The notes under the pieces were generated by a model that saw only the letters and a program-made list of their open reading frames with translations, ran no database searches and was not told the DNA's origin. A program made the translations under genes and the position numbers. A DNA stretch of 64,000 nt from Diphasiastrum complanatum (Eukaryota; Streptophyta; Lycopodiopsida; Lycopodiales; Lycopodiaceae): NCBI GenBank assembly GCA_029204225.1, contig CM055097.1, positions 37,248,976 to 37,312,975 of the forward strand, given 5' to 3'. Shown piece by piece: positions 38,480 through 50,982 of this stretch (its first letter is position 1; every line of letters starts with the position of its first letter).

Positions 38480-40797
38480 AGTCTCCATTTAGTTGTCCCT
38501 TCCTTTTGCTCTTGCCAATGCTTTTAAGGAGCTGCGTGTTGATACCCTGCTATAGCGCTTTGTCCTTGTCCATTTTCAAAGGGGGCGTCCATAGATGAGA
38601 AGTACGAGAAGGATAGTCCTTATGCAGGCTTTCATACGATAGATTGCTACCTTGTCTCTGCTATCACATTTTTCCATGTCTCCTTTAGAGTAGGTTCTAG
38701 TTTTTCGTTGTTCAGAATTAGACGTGAAACTTTCGGATGGGCTAGGAGATAATAAAATCTCTTTGAATGATCTGTTTTTGTATCCTTGTCTTTTGCCCTG
38801 AGAAACTTTTGAGTAGTCACAACTTGATGAGGAAAACATAGAAGGTTGAGGTATGTTTTCTGAGATAGCTTTGAGTGAGGCTATGGAGTTGGGAATAAAT
38901 TTCTTGGAAATTAAGTTCAAAAAATCTTCATACTTTGGGCTTCGACATTGAAAATTCCTCTTTCTAGTTGAGTGGAGAGAGATTTCTGTCCTGATTGAAC
39001 ATACCCCTTTGTTGGGGGTCTCATTAAGGTATTATTACCATCATGAAGGTTAGTAGTGGTTTGTAGGTCCCTGGAATTTTTTGTGGCTTCATTTGTTTGT
39101 TGTAACGTTTCATCTATTACAGCCGGCGTATAATTCCTTTTTCTATTAGTAGGTTCTAATAAGCCAAATTCTTGGGTGCTTGCTGCTAGGTCGTCAATTT
39201 GTACATTCTGCAAAGCCAAAATTGTAGTAGGCAGTTTCTCATTTGTATTTTCCATAATGAAAGAATCATTCTTTCTTCCTTCAATAGAAGCAGAACCAAG
39301 TTGTTCCAATACAATTAAAGAAATAGTTCCTCTGAAGGCACAAATCTTTTCAATGTCATATTGTGATAATGTTTCTTCGCAGCCCATATTTATGGTTTGT
39401 TCATTGGCATTAGAGCTAATAATCCCATATTGTATCAGAAATGGGGGTTTGCAAGATCTGTAAGTTGGCACTCATGTTTTCATCAAGGTCGTTTAGGCAA
39501 TTTGTAGCCTTCTTCACACTCCCATGCTACAGCATTTGGTGTTCGATGTCCTGGGTGAAAATCTGATGTGTAACATTTTCTTCAAATGTGTGAGGATCAA
39601 GCAAGTCCAAGTCCACATATTCTTCTACTATCTTATGTTGTAATAAATCTGACTTGCTTTTTTGCGTGGCCAGTTGAGCATGGTTCTTTTTGGGATAGTC
39701 TAAGGTAGCACCGGGAGTGGTTGCTGAAGCTCGCTCCCCAGCTCTTTTCGATGGGAATCTGTGCAGACAAAACTTTTCGTGACAACCTCCACTAGCATCG
39801 CCATTGTTGTAGTGTCTCTATCAATTGGAGAACTAAGGCTCATTTGTGGTTGGCCCTTCGCACGTGTTTCCCTAATACCTTTAATGAAATGCTTCTCCTT
39901 TTCATTATTCCTTGATGGTAGGAACAAGAGATCAGAGTCAAACATGGACTGGATCTTTCACTGGTTTCATTTACGGAGTTGGTAATTGTAACCTCACCCA
40001 ATTTTCCTTGTTCTACCAGAATCTCCCTCTCGCTATTAGCAATGTTGTCTGAGCTCTTAGAGCAAGGAGAAGAAACTGATTTACCTGAAGTATAGAGACC
40101 AAGCCTCCTTAGTTGTAGTGTGGAAGGGTTGTTAGAGCCGTAGAGAGAAGATTTGCTACAGCGAAGACCTTCACTGGCATCAGATCTTCAAAAGTTGCTA
40201 ATAAAACTGTCCAAGTGAGAGCTAGGAGGAGAGCAATCTTCATTAGATGAGCTCTCAAGCCAGCTGGTGCTTCGTGACCTACCAAGAATAGGAAGGCCAT
40301 AACCAGAGGCAGATTTGATTAGAGGGAGGGAAGGGAAACGAGAGGATTTCTTCTTATGAGTGACAGTTTGAAATTATGAGGCAAGGAGAGTGCAAGAATT
40401 ACCCGCACAAGAACTAGAAGAAAGGCTGCGACAAGAAGAGCAGAATGTGGGTAAAGGTCCGAAGTGAATAGACTGCTCAAAAAAAGTGTCACCATAAAAT
40501 ATGTTGAGCTGAGATGGGAGGACATCAACCAGATTCCAGAGAATGCAAGCTTTGATATAAGGGGAGAAATGAGAGTCGAAATAATCCTCGATGTCTAAAA
40601 CCTCTCCAAGATTAGAGACAAGGCCGAAAATGAGGCAATTGAATTTGGCCAGAAAGAATGGGTACGTGAATCGGAAAAGAGATGGTCGAAGCATTAACAA
40701 GACTAAAACTTTTGCTGAATTTAAGAGCAAAGACGGTTTGGTACATAGTTAAATAAAACCAACTCAAACTCTTTCTCTTGGCACGCCGGCGTGCCAT
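38480..40797 (-). pseudogene. LINE ORF1 (nucleic-acid-binding protein) remnants
   Basis: From 40797 the minus strand shows MARRRAKRKSLSWFYL, then in another frame VSNLGEVLDIEDYF, KACILWNLVDVLPSQLNIF and GPLPTFCSSCRSLSSSSC, matching the end of the plant LINE ORF1 domain (DUF4283 type) with a degraded CCHC knuckle in which the His is lost. The stretch from about 40300 to 38480 keeps only scattered open frames (for example 39471-38917), as is typical of the poorly conserved ORF1 C-terminus. Confidence 0.65.
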
Positions 40798-42719
40798 TTT
40801 TTGAGGCTACAATTTTTTTCCTATTTCACTTAGCACACCAGCGTGCTATTTTTAAAGGCCATAAAAAAAATTTCCTAACTTTTTCACTTAGCACTTCATC
40901 GTGCTATGTTTGGAGGTGGCAAAATCTAATCATAAATAATTTTTCTACTCAAAATTTGGTTGTCAAATGTATCAAAATAATTTTTTTATTTTATAGTTGG
41001 AATTTTTCAACCTATTAAACCTGTAATGTATCCACAAAATTATGTTGTAATATCTTAAAAGGAGATATTGTTCCTGATAGTGATAGTTTAATGACTGAAA
41101 TGCCACATAGACTACATAGTTTGGTACCTGCATTATCACATTAACTATAATTTGTTTTACATGAGAAAGTTGAATGGTTGTGAATGAATCACATTATACA
41201 GTGGCTCATGCTATGGCACCCAAGCCTTTTGTGGCATTGGAAAATGAAAAGCCAATTTTAATAAGTGACAAAAAGAAAAAAAGAAAAAAGAAACAAAGAA
41301 AAAAGAACAGACGAATATTATAGTTTACACATAAAAGGTTTATGTTTGTTGCTAGCATCATTCTTTTTCACAACATATACAATGTTCATCCAAAATCAAA
41401 CCAAGCCAACAAGGAGCTTAAGACTCCAAGCAATAAGAGGCATTGCAATATCCAAGATTTGAGCATATGCCTTCTTGGTCATTTTAACAATTTGTGTCTC
41501 CATGGATGCTATAATTTCTTACTTAGTAGATATTCTAGAAATTAAATGATCACACAATAGCAATCCAAATTCAAAATTATCAAAGTTTATTGTAGCATAA
41601 TAGTATATTGCCAAGACTTGAGCCTAAGATTCTCAAGTGAGAGCTAAATATTCTAACCATGTAAACTACAACAAATGATTAGCATCATGAATTCAATGTT
41701 TTTTAATCTTCCAGTTTGCACACCCTGTGGTTATAATTTTTTTTTAATCCTCATTTTCATGTGTACTAGAACAAGTACCACCATACAATGGAACATGCAT
41801 TTCTTGAACAGTAGATAATATTAAAATTGAAGTGATTGAACTTGACTTAGAATCTAATATTGAATGTAGAATTGTATCTCATCATTACACACAAAAATTA
41901 GTATCATAAACTTATGTTACCTCATACAATGCCTTTCTTAGTCAACATGAACTAGAGAATTAATTGTAGTTTATATATAGAAGAGCATGATCCAATCTTT
42001 TGTAAATATATGGCATGTTTGAGTAAAGGATTTAAAGATGGAGCATAAAGTCGTGAAAATTGAAGCTTGCTTGAGATTTTACTTATTTTTGAACGAGATA
42101 ATGTGTCTCTACATACTCATGTGGTTGAAGCAAGATATAAAACTAGTAACAATAGTTCAAGAAAAAGAATCCTTTAAGAGCTTTTGCTTGAACCTATTTT
42201 CTTCACATATAATAAATAAGTTTGATGAATCAACTATTTACGTATGTAGTTATCATGCTGTACTTGAGTGTATACCTAAGTTTAAAGAATATGCAAATGC
42301 CAACTTTTTCATGATAGGCCTCAAGGATATATACATACATACATACATACATACATACATGTCTATATGTATGTACAATGTTGGAAAAAATCTATTACTT
42401 CTTAACTATGCTCCCCAAATATTAATGAGAATTTGTAAACAATAGCTAGCTATTCTCAAGAGGTACACAAAGAAATGTATATGGCTCTACAAATATTAAA
42501 ATAGGGTAGTGTGTACAATTTTTATATCACAATTGCGTTGAATAGTATATAGTGGATTTATTAGGCTATTAGATGCTATCCAAATAGTTAAACTACTTAC
42601 TGATTTTTTATTTGTAATTATGAATATTATGGTTGGATCACATTGGAATTCGAATGACCTTTGATAGGTAACAATAGATTAACATGACCACACTAAGAAT
42701 TATGAATAAACGCAATCAA
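40798..42719. other. AT-rich intergenic DNA, nothing assigned
   Basis: Near 40780-40910 three phrases of the form GGCACGCC(A)GCGTGCCATTTTTT, GCACACCAGCGTGCTATTTTT and GCACTTCATCGTGCTATG recur at 50-60 bp. A plus-strand frame from 42038 (135 codons) has no recognisable domain and ends in a tetranucleotide repeat, so I do not call it a gene. Confidence 0.45.
42328..42360. repeat. (ATAC)n microsatellite
   Basis: Eight units of a tetranucleotide (CATA/ATAC) repeat. Confidence 0.95.
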
Positions 42720-42964
42720 CTAACCCTTATATAATATCTTTATTACCAAACCCTACACAAACATAGACTAGATTCAATGTACCAAAATATTCAAAGTTGA
42801 ATCTTCCCAAACTCGGCCTACTACATTTCCCACACTTTCTATAGGTGGTAATTTAAATGAACTTAGACTAAAAATAACTTTATAAAGTTTATCTCTAAGT
42901 ATGAAATGCATATTGGCCTAAATTGCCAAATAAACTAGATCAAACTAGTTGACAATTTCTCACA
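42720..42964 (-). repeat. partial Copia LTR
   Basis: Matches the last third of the LTRs at 25675-26290 and 53976-54607: GATTCAATGTACC, TTCCCACACTTT, GATCAAACTAGTTG and the terminal CTCACA. Confidence 0.65.
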
Positions 42965-42986
42965 AACTCCAACAAAATAAGGCTAC

Positions 42987-43226
42987 TGTGATCAGACGTG
43001 ATAGCCAGAGCGCTATTCAACTAGCCAAAAATCATGTATTTCATGCATGCATAAAGCACATAGAGATTAAATATCATTTCATTAGTGAGAAACTGTTATC
43101 TAACGAAATAGATGTAGTGCATTGTTAGACAGAGGAGACATACTTACTAAAGCTTTAAGTATTGATAAAAGTTTTTTTAGAGTGAAGTTTTTTGTAAGAA
43201 AAATAAACTAGGGTTTAAGGGAGAGT
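42987..43226 (+). pseudogene. Copia RNase H tail and polypurine tract
   Basis: The plus strand reads RDSQSAIQLAKNHVFHA, KHIEIKYHFISEKLL and a degraded continuation with a stop after VVHC. A purine tract AAGGGAGAG follows at about 43218. This is the 3' end of a Copia element whose upstream part is absent. Confidence 0.82.
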
Positions 43227-43500
43227 GTCAGATTAAGTAAGCCCCAGTTTATTTTACGATTCCATGACTATTTCCTATTTTAGTAGTGTTTTTGAATTTT
43301 TTGTATATATGATTGTACATGAGTGCCATGTTGATGGCACATACTGAGTAGAGTTGGAACACATGTCTTGTAATGGGGACTGTATTGCCATGCAACGGTA
43401 TCCCCTAAAAGTAAGAATATATACATGTACCTTTTTAGTTCTTCTGTGAATATAGTCAGAGCATTCTCTTGGGTGGTGGAGTGGTCTCTCTTTTAGTTTA
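43227..43500 (+). repeat. 3' LTR of the Copia tail (end uncertain)
   Basis: Begins TGTCAGATTAAG directly after the purine tract. The right end is estimated; no second copy was found. Confidence 0.5.
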
Positions 43501-44440
43501 TGATATGTCTGATGAATTGCTTGCTAAATAGCTAACTATACTACCTATAAGATCCTTGACAATTATGCACTACATGGTAAGCAAATTGGGAAGGTAACTC
43601 TTTGAATTATAATTCCATTGCACAAGTAGTGATGTTAAAGTGGCCAATATGCCAATGCTTGCATTCCTGATATTGTAGCACATTTTATGACATCATGCAT
43701 TATTTTTTGCAAAAACTTATGGCAATCTAAGTACATGGAAACTTTCACATTGGCAAGCAAGAGCAACATTTCATCGAACTTACACAACACAGTGGAAGAT
43801 CTTCAGAAAATAGTTACATTATCCAACTATTTTAGTGGTTTTACAAATGTGCTCGAATTCCATACACAAGATTAAAAAATTATCAAAAATTCAGAAAGCA
43901 TGCAAATTCATACAAGAAAATCATATTGATGCGAGAAATTCACAATAGCTGTATCGTCAACTTGAATCATACTTCATGATATCGGACAAAAATATATTAT
44001 GTCATATCCTTCAAGTACAAGAAACATCAAAATCATTTTTTTACATTATCTTTGAAGACAACCTTGTAGTATGGTCATAAAGGAATTTCTTTCTATCATA
44101 CAGTTCTATAAACTTAATAGATCTTCTTTTGCTTAAGTCTATATATCCAGAGAAAACTGCTAAAGAAGAATATCTTTTAAGAACTTTTTCAAAACATAGC
44201 CAAATACTTTTATAACAATGTCTCTCTTTACAAAAATAAATTTATGTACATGATCCATGTATTTATGCCCCTTCGTAAACAAGGACAATACTTTTATTGC
44301 AGTGTCCCAACATTCAAAGAAAAGTTGCCATGATGAATGCAAATTTCATTATTTTCATAGCTCTTCAAGTACTGACATAGGGATGAATCTTTTTGTCGCA
44401 ATCCTTGCCTTTGTTTGACATATCAAAAAGCATCTACCTC
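43501..44440. other. intergenic, nothing assigned
   Basis: AT-rich. A 62-codon frame at 43687 (plus) has no recognisable domain. Confidence 0.45.
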
Positions 44441-44929
44441 TGTTACGTCCATGTCATGTATAAGGGAATCGGAATAATTCCTGACGTGGATAGCCGGTCA
44501 CTCCAGGTGTATATGGTTATTATTTATGCCTCGTCATTTCGGGCTTGGCCTGTAAAGTAATTAATAATCATATGAGGGCCCAGACCTATAATTGGACATA
44601 GGAGCACATGCATAGTGAATGACAGCTTTAGTGCAAGAATAGGAGGTCAATAGCTCAACATAGGTTGCATGACGATCCTAGGGGAATATTCTCTCTCTCT
44701 CATGAGGAGAATATGTCCATGGAACTCGCCCATCCTCCTATTGGAAATTCAGTTTCTTGAGCCAGTTTCTCCTCCTCTCTCTTAGGTTCTTCATTATGGC
44801 TTGGGGGCTAGGTCCAGGAGGAAACTCTAGGAGGGATCTAGGTTTGGTTGGGTGGTTTTGCTCCACAGGTGTCCTTTTGGTTATTTTGCAATAGGATCTA
44901 GTCAAATCTTCATTTGGTGATCCTTATAG
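44441..44929 (+). repeat. 5' LTR of a gypsy-like element
   Basis: Begins TGTTACGTCC and runs to TCCTTATAG just before a perfect PBS. Its second half (TATGGCTTGGGGGCTAGGTC; GGTTTGGTTGGGTGG) matches the minus-strand LTRs at 11391-11571 and 22795-23285. Confidence 0.72.
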
Positions 44930-44941
44930 TGGTATCAGAGC
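44930..44941 (+). other. primer binding site, initiator-Met tRNA
   Basis: TGGTATCAGAGC immediately after the LTR. Confidence 0.88.
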
Positions 44942-47815
44942 TATGGATTTGCATCAATCAGAAGGTGGAGCTACTTCTTGTATTTTCTCAGTTTTTGTGG
45001 ATTTCTCCTTGCATGTTACTTCCAGGCGGTGGAATTGATCTCCAAGTAGATGGCTTCTCTGAATTTGGTGTACTTTCAGCCTAAAGATCATAATTATGGG
45101 ATTTCTCCATAGTTTTTGTTGGAAATCAAAGGATTTTTTATGATTTTAGTGGATTTTCCACCTAGAATTGAAGTTTTTGCTTGAAATTGATCATAGGTAC
45201 TAGTGTACTACGTTTTCCAGATTGTACTTGCTGTTTTACAGTCATTATTGATTGGATCTAATGATTGCATGATGTTGGAATAGTCAAAAGGTGGATTAGA
45301 TAGTGATTTTGGACCAAAAATTGGGGTTTTTGGACCATAAATGGGCTATAGAAACCATTTTTGACTAGAATCAGAACTTTTGGTGCTTTAATGCAATGGA
45401 TTTACAGGGATTTGGATCTGATTGCACGAATTTGTGGATTTTTCCCACAAATTTCGGTCAAAATTGGTCAAAAATCAAGGTTTTTTGATGTTTTTTGGAC
45501 TAATTTTGGGATAGATCTCAAAATTCTCAGCCAAGACTTGGTGTGAACGTTTTCAGAGATGTAATGAAGCTGTCCCTGAGCTTTCATGAAGTTTGGATGG
45601 GATTAGACACCATTAGGAGGCTCAAAACACCAAAAATTAGTGTATTTTTGATGATTTTTGAGCATGAATACCTCTCAATTGGGGGCCTGAACCTGTTGGT
45701 TCTTGTTACAAGCTTAAATATATGATGGATTGCGTCTTTTTTGAGCCATCATGCAACCAATTTGGATAGGTGAGCATAAGACACCATCATGTTGAAGTTT
45801 TGCTTGTTGAAGGAGGCCAAAAATGCATTTTTTACATGATCTGAGCTTATGATTGCTTGCTGTACCTGTTAGAAGCTCCTATGCCTCTCTAATGAACTTA
45901 GTAGAGTGTTTGTAACATCTGATCCAAGGCTTATTGGGCTGGAGTTGAATTTTTTATGATTTCTCTCTCCAAATGTGCGCCCTCCTACCTGTTTTTTGTG
46001 CATTTACTGATCACACGTGTGAAGCCTAGGTGGCAGGGTGATGTGTAAAGTGCCTTGTAGACCCACTCTCCCTCTGTACTGTGCTTTACAGCGACCAATT
46101 TGGTGTCCTGTAGAGAAAGTTATGGTTGTCAGAAGTTTGGCAATTTTTGAACTAAAATCTGCAAAATTTTTGAAATGTTCTGATGCATGCATGCTTGTAA
46201 CTCAGCGTAGTGCTTGTCTGTTGATGAAAATGTATGGATAGACCTGTATGCAAGCATGGGTGCATGTTGCATGCGTAATCAGTAGATTGATCAAAAGATT
46301 TCTTGCATGAAGTTATTTTTGTCAATTCTAGTTCAAAAAGCAGATTTCCTAGTGGCTAGGCTAATTACGAGAATTTTTTCATTTTTTCTTAGTGCATGTC
46401 GAGTTTTGATATGTGACAGTGCCTGTGAATTTGATAAATCGATCATTTTAATCGATTTTCACAGTTGGTCCATTTCGAACTGATTTTGTGAATCCGAGTG
46501 CTAATTTCTCAGTTTCTTGGCAATTTGATTTTTTTGAAATCACTGCATGTCATACAGGATGCATGGTAGATGTTTCAGAATCTTTTTAATATGAGATGGT
46601 AATTGTGAAACTGTCAAGTCGATGTTTGGTCGATTTTTACAGCTTAGGTCCATATTGAATGGAATTTGAAAATCCTAGTTTACGTAAAATTTGAAAAAAC
46701 CATGGACATTTTCGATTTGTTTCAATTCTTTGGTTATTGATCAAACAGAAATGATTTATAGAGTGAATGATCTTACTGATTTGAAATCAGTCAATTGTTA
46801 AGATCACGGTACCCTTCACTTTTAGTTGAAGATTTTGTGAATTTGTCAATTAAGGAGCATTTCTTGTTTTAAGGATCAATAATGACCAAGAATAATGTAA
46901 ATCTAGTAGAACAGTTCTATGCTGGTCTATAAGGGGATTTTCCAGGGATTAAGTGCGGCACTTAATGAACAAATCAAAACTGTCTGGGTGATAGTGCTAA
47001 AGTTAGCGATACCAAATTGAACTTTTTCCTAGTACAAATTTGGGGTTTTGTTAACCGAAACCATTTTTGGAAGGGGGAAAAAGAGTGGAAGTCTGATATG
47101 TAGATGATTGTTGGTCTTAATGATCCAATTATTTAATTTACATTCAATTCCTGAAGTATGACTAATTGCAAGTGAGAATAAAATTGAGAATTATTTAAGA
47201 AGATTGCTTCTGGAAATTTGGATTCCTTTTTCCCAGTGTGAATTAGAATTTCGAGAATTTGAGGATTCTAAGGGAAAAGTAGTGGCAAGACTGATAATCC
47301 ATAAAGTATTTCAGTTATAGAGTATTTTTCTATAATGATTGTAACAACCAAGAGAGTTCTAACTTGTTAAAAGAATTAGAGTTCTTTGTACCGATTCTGA
47401 AATAGATATTGGATATCTAGGACAGTATGATATTCGGTTTTTGTTGAAATCTATGTTTCTTTTGGGTTAGTGATACATTCTACTGTATTGGCATGATACA
47501 TTCTGTTTGTCCATGATGGATACAATATGAAATGGTAGTCTTTGAGTAACACTAAATAAGCATGAGAGAGTCAAGTGAAAAGGAAAATCTAGGTGCCAAA
47601 TCTCTTCATATCCATTTCAACTCTCAAAAGAAAGAGTCATTGGTATTTGTTGAATCCAATAGGAGTGTTTGGATCTGATTTCTTTTGTGATTTGATTCAA
47701 AGATTGTGTGCTTTTGTCTTAGTGATCAAAGCAAAGTTTCCAAGTGACTATTCATTAGTGTGAAGATTGATTCTTAGGTTTGTGAGCTAGATCTTTTGTA
47801 GATCCTTCTAGATTT
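44942..47815 (+). other. non-coding internal region of the 44.4-kb element
   Basis: T-rich DNA without a recognisable gag or pol frame. The short open frames between 45361 and 46241 match nothing I know. A GATCACACGTGTGAAG palindrome lies near 46010. As in the 5-11.6 kb element, an intact LTR and PBS lead into DNA with no coding. Confidence 0.55.
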
Positions 47816-48478
47816 TTGAATATGTTCAAATCTTGTCTCTTGAGAGTCACAAATTACATTTGTAGAATCATATCACAAGTCTTGTTTCATATGGCATCAA
47901 TAGGTGGTATTCTATTGAAGGCAAGTAAGGATCTTAAGTGCAACCTTTGTGGCAAGGGAGGATATTTTTCCTCAAGATGCTACAAAAAGAAGACCAATCC
48001 ATCCAAGGAGAACCAAAGCAAGGGGGTCGAGGTGAAGGATGGAGCTTCAAGTTCGAAATGCAAATACAAGAAGGACAAGTCCAAGGAAAGGTGTTTCCTT
48101 TGTGGAAAGGTGAATGAGACTTGGAGTCTCACAAGGACTTGCAAGATTTGTCTTCAAGAGTCCATCACAATACATGTCAAACCTTTTGAAATTTCTTATT
48201 TGGAAGTGCATTGTTTGATTCAAGATGCAAAGATAGATGTCTCTTTCATGAAAGTAACTTGGATTTATTTTATGTCCTTGGAAAGTATTTTGCTTGGAAC
48301 TTTAGATAAGTTCAAACTTATTGTTATGATCCAAGAGAAATCAATTAAGAATAAGGAGCAACAATCACAAAATGAAAATAGTTTCATTTATGCTCTCATG
48401 TCAACTTATGAAGAACCATTTTGCTTTGAAGAGATTTTTGTATCTCAAAGGTGGATTAAGGCAATACTTACTAGTTGA
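47816..48478 (+). pseudogene. Copia gag derivative with internal deletion
   Basis: From 47891 the frame reads MASIGGILLKASKDL, the start of the Copia gag seen at 21339 (MASMGGFLLEAS), but jumps after about 15 residues to the zinc-knuckle region CNLCGKGGYFSSRC (His replaced by Tyr), skipping most of gag. A second, broken knuckle (CFLCGKVNETWS) follows about 40 residues later. The frame then reaches SFIYALMSTYEEPFCFEE...W, which resembles the integrase-RT linker of the same family. A shift into the next frame near 48470 leads to the longer ORF. This is a rearranged, non-autonomous Copia relic. Confidence 0.7.
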
Positions 48479-49784
48479 GTGTAATGTCTTAAAAAATAGC
48501 AAAGTATGTTTTCCTTGTAAACTTACATTAGATATGAAGTCAAGGAAATGGAAATGTCTTCATAATGTAGATTCTTTTGATTTCAATAAGATCATGAATG
48601 ATGCGTTCATTCATAAAGATGAAAATTGTAAGTTTTCAATCTTAAAGGCAAGTTGTAAACTTCTTATGAGAATAAGTGAAGCATCCAAAGTGGACACTTA
48701 TATCCATAAGCAAGTAGTTAGCCTTATTGAGATGGAAATACCTTTTGATTTCAATATTAGAAAAATCATCTCAAGTTGTGGTGATTTTTGGACTTATGTT
48801 TCTAGCATAAGTAATCTTGATAATCATAGGAAGTGCATATTATATGGTCATGGTTGTTGTGATCATTATGAGACATGGAGGTCTCGGATTTCCATCAAGA
48901 ATGAGCATCATGAAGAAGATCTTAAAGAATCATCTCAAGGTTCAAGTGTGCCAATGATTGTGGAGGAGAGTCCTTCTCAAGGTTCAAGTGTGCCAAGGAT
49001 TGAGGAGGAGAGACCTTCTCAAGTTGTGATTGCAAGAAGAATCTCAAGATACATGGTTGAGCCCATGTGGCTCACATTTCAAGGGAAAGAGGAGCATATC
49101 TCAGGTGGTATACATCTCATACTTACTTCTCTTATGTCATTTGAAGAATCAATTTGCTTTAGTGAGATCAATGCATCTCAAAATTGGAGTAAAGCCATAC
49201 TAGCTGAGTATGAAGTCTCTCTTGAGAACATAGATGATGTTTTTAACAATTTGAAATTGATTTTAAATCAATTAGAAAGCAAATTGTTATTTTATCAAAT
49301 GTATGCTCTTGATTCATGCAAGAGCAAAAGTGATTTGTTCACTCATACTTTTAAAATTTATCCTTTTTCAAGTATTGAGGCAAATTGTAAACTCTTTATG
49401 AGAGTAAGTGAATCATCTTCTAAAGACACTTATCTCCATAATGAAGTATTTAGCCTCATTAGATCTGAGATTAGCCTGGCAAATAAGCATGAAGATATGA
49501 TGCAAACACTTTGTTATTATAGCATGCATAGTCTTGCCAATTTGGATGAGTCTATTTCTCTAGATCGTGGTAACATGAAGTTGGATCTTTGTGATCCTAA
49601 TAAGTCAAGAATAAACCTTTATTTCCTCATGGAGGAGCATGCACATGAAGAAAGAACAAGCCTCGAGGTCAAGCATCTACATGAAATTTGGAAGAAATCA
49701 ATTTTGGAGGTGCTAGGATGGTGCAAAGCTCTCAAGTTCATCAAAGATGTCAACATCAAAGAAGCACTATCATGGTTATGGTGA
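48372..49784 (+). CDS. 470-codon ORF with internal duplication, Copia-derived, function unknown
   Basis: An unusually long open frame for this decayed region. Residues near 95-125 (CKLLMRISEASKVDTYIHKQ) and 340-370 (CKLFMRVSESSSKDTYLHNE) are diverged copies about 735 nt apart, each following a W-x-KAIL segment. Between them lie two short direct repeats (SQGSSVP) and a Copia linker-like stretch (RRISRYMVEPMWLTF, then SFEESICFSEINASQNWSKAIL). A third linker echo, KHLHEIWKKSIL, lies near the end. No enzyme motif, signal peptide or membrane segment is evident. It may be a chance-open transposon relic, or an accessory ORF in a non-autonomous element family. The first part overlaps the end of the preceding frame, so the true start is unclear. 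Confidence 0.45.
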   Translation: MKIVSFMLSCQLMKNHFALKRFLYLKGGLRQYLLVECNVLKNSKVCFPCKLTLDMKSRKWKCLHNVDSFDFNKIMNDAFIHKDENCKFSILKASCKLLMRISEASKVDTYIHKQVVSLIEMEIPFDFNIRKIISSCGDFWTYVSSISNLDNHRKCILYGHGCCDHYETWRSRISIKNEHHEEDLKESSQGSSVPMIVEESPSQGSSVPRIEEERPSQVVIARRISRYMVEPMWLTFQGKEEHISGGIHLILTSLMSFEESICFSEINASQNWSKAILAEYEVSLENIDDVFNNLKLILNQLESKLLFYQMYALDSCKSKSDLFTHTFKIYPFSSIEANCKLFMRVSESSSKDTYLHNEVFSLIRSEISLANKHEDMMQTLCYYSMHSLANLDESISLDRGNMKLDLCDPNKSRINLYFLMEEHAHEERTSLEVKHLHEIWKKSILEVLGWCKALKFIKDVNIKEALSWLW

Positions 49785-49899
49785 TCTCAGATCAACGTCA
49801 AGCTCATTGGCTGATCCTCACACCTTTTGAACTAGCAAATTCCAATTCAGCCCATGGAGTCAAGTTCAAGATCATCATGTTTTTTATCAAGCTAGATTT

Positions 49900-50975
49900 T
49901 GTTGGGAGAGAGAGGGGATGAGTGACAAACAAGAAACGAACACGAACGAGAAACGAACTCGAACAAGAAACGAACTCGAACAGAGAATGTTCGTGCACAG
50001 CGGAATGAGTTAAATGTGTCTCTCCCTAAGCATGACTACGCCTATCAGAATAAACAGAACAAATAGTGATAGAAATCACAATCATTCTAGATTACGTAAC
50101 CAAACTTTTAAAATGGATGAAGCGCTAGAATTTGTCGTGAATAGCAAGACAAATTATCTGTCATGAATGATTCGTGAAGAGCTAGACTGTGCTTGACTGA
50201 TAATTAGTCGTGAATTATTTGCGAAAGACAAGAATAAAAGTAAATCGTCTATTATCAGAAAGAGCAATAAGAACAATCAGACAGAATGAAGAATAAAAAT
50301 AGCAATATTGACAGATGTTAGATGCAGAACAAATGAACTATGTCAGATTAAGTATAACAAGTATACAGATCAATAATGTGGTAGAGCACAAGACAGTAGC
50401 GGACAAAATCGCGTGCCCTACAAAACTTATTTCTGTCTCTAATGAGGAATGAAACCTCCTTTACTTGTTCTAGACTTCTCTTGTTTTATTAGGACTTTTT
50501 CGTCTCATCATCTCATGGTATGATACACAGATGGTATCTGATATATATGAAATATTACAGGTGTGCAGATGTGAAAGTACAGAGCGGATGTGCTATTTGT
50601 AGGAGATCGTGGGTGGTTGATATCATTGTTCAAACTGTTAGCGCAACTGCATAGGACGAGCGTGAAAAAAGTGTGACATCAGGTGAACGTTGGTGATCAT
50701 ACGAAAGTGCATCACTCTTACAAATGGCCTTAGGATAAGCTTTACAGAGTGCCTTAGCTTTTAGGGCACTTTGCCATTCTGTAAGGTAGTGTCCCCCTTT
50801 CGCATGTCACCATACACTGTGTAAGAACACAGTGTTGCGATTCATTCGTCCTTTATTCGTCTATGCAAATTTGCGTGTAAAAATATAGACTGCGTGACAA
50901 CGTTAGTAAATATGCAGTATGAATGGAGGCAAATTAAAATTGGGATTTAGGAGAGTAGGAGGAGTAAATCCAACA
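49900..50975 (-). repeat. 3' LTR of the deleted Copia element
   Basis: 1076 bp. It contains three 17-18 bp units of the form AGAAACGAACTCGAACA near 49930-49985. Compared with the 5' LTR it keeps more CG dinucleotides in this tract. Confidence 0.88.
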
Positions 50976-50982
50976 CCCCCCC

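Larger units (their letters stand above)
35229..40797 (-). mobile_element. L1-type LINE, degraded and interrupted
   Basis: In minus-strand order: ORF1 remnants (40797-38480), endonuclease (38354-37935 and 36915-36700) and reverse transcriptase (36463-35270). The 3' end is lost at about 35229, where the Copia LTR begins. An LTR-like insertion (36928-37934) splits the endonuclease. Many frames are broken. No poly-A tail is visible because the 3' end is gone. Confidence 0.87.

Noticed and set aside
42038-42445. 135-codon plus-strand ORF
   Set aside because: No domain, and it runs through a tetranucleotide repeat in the middle of AT-rich DNA.
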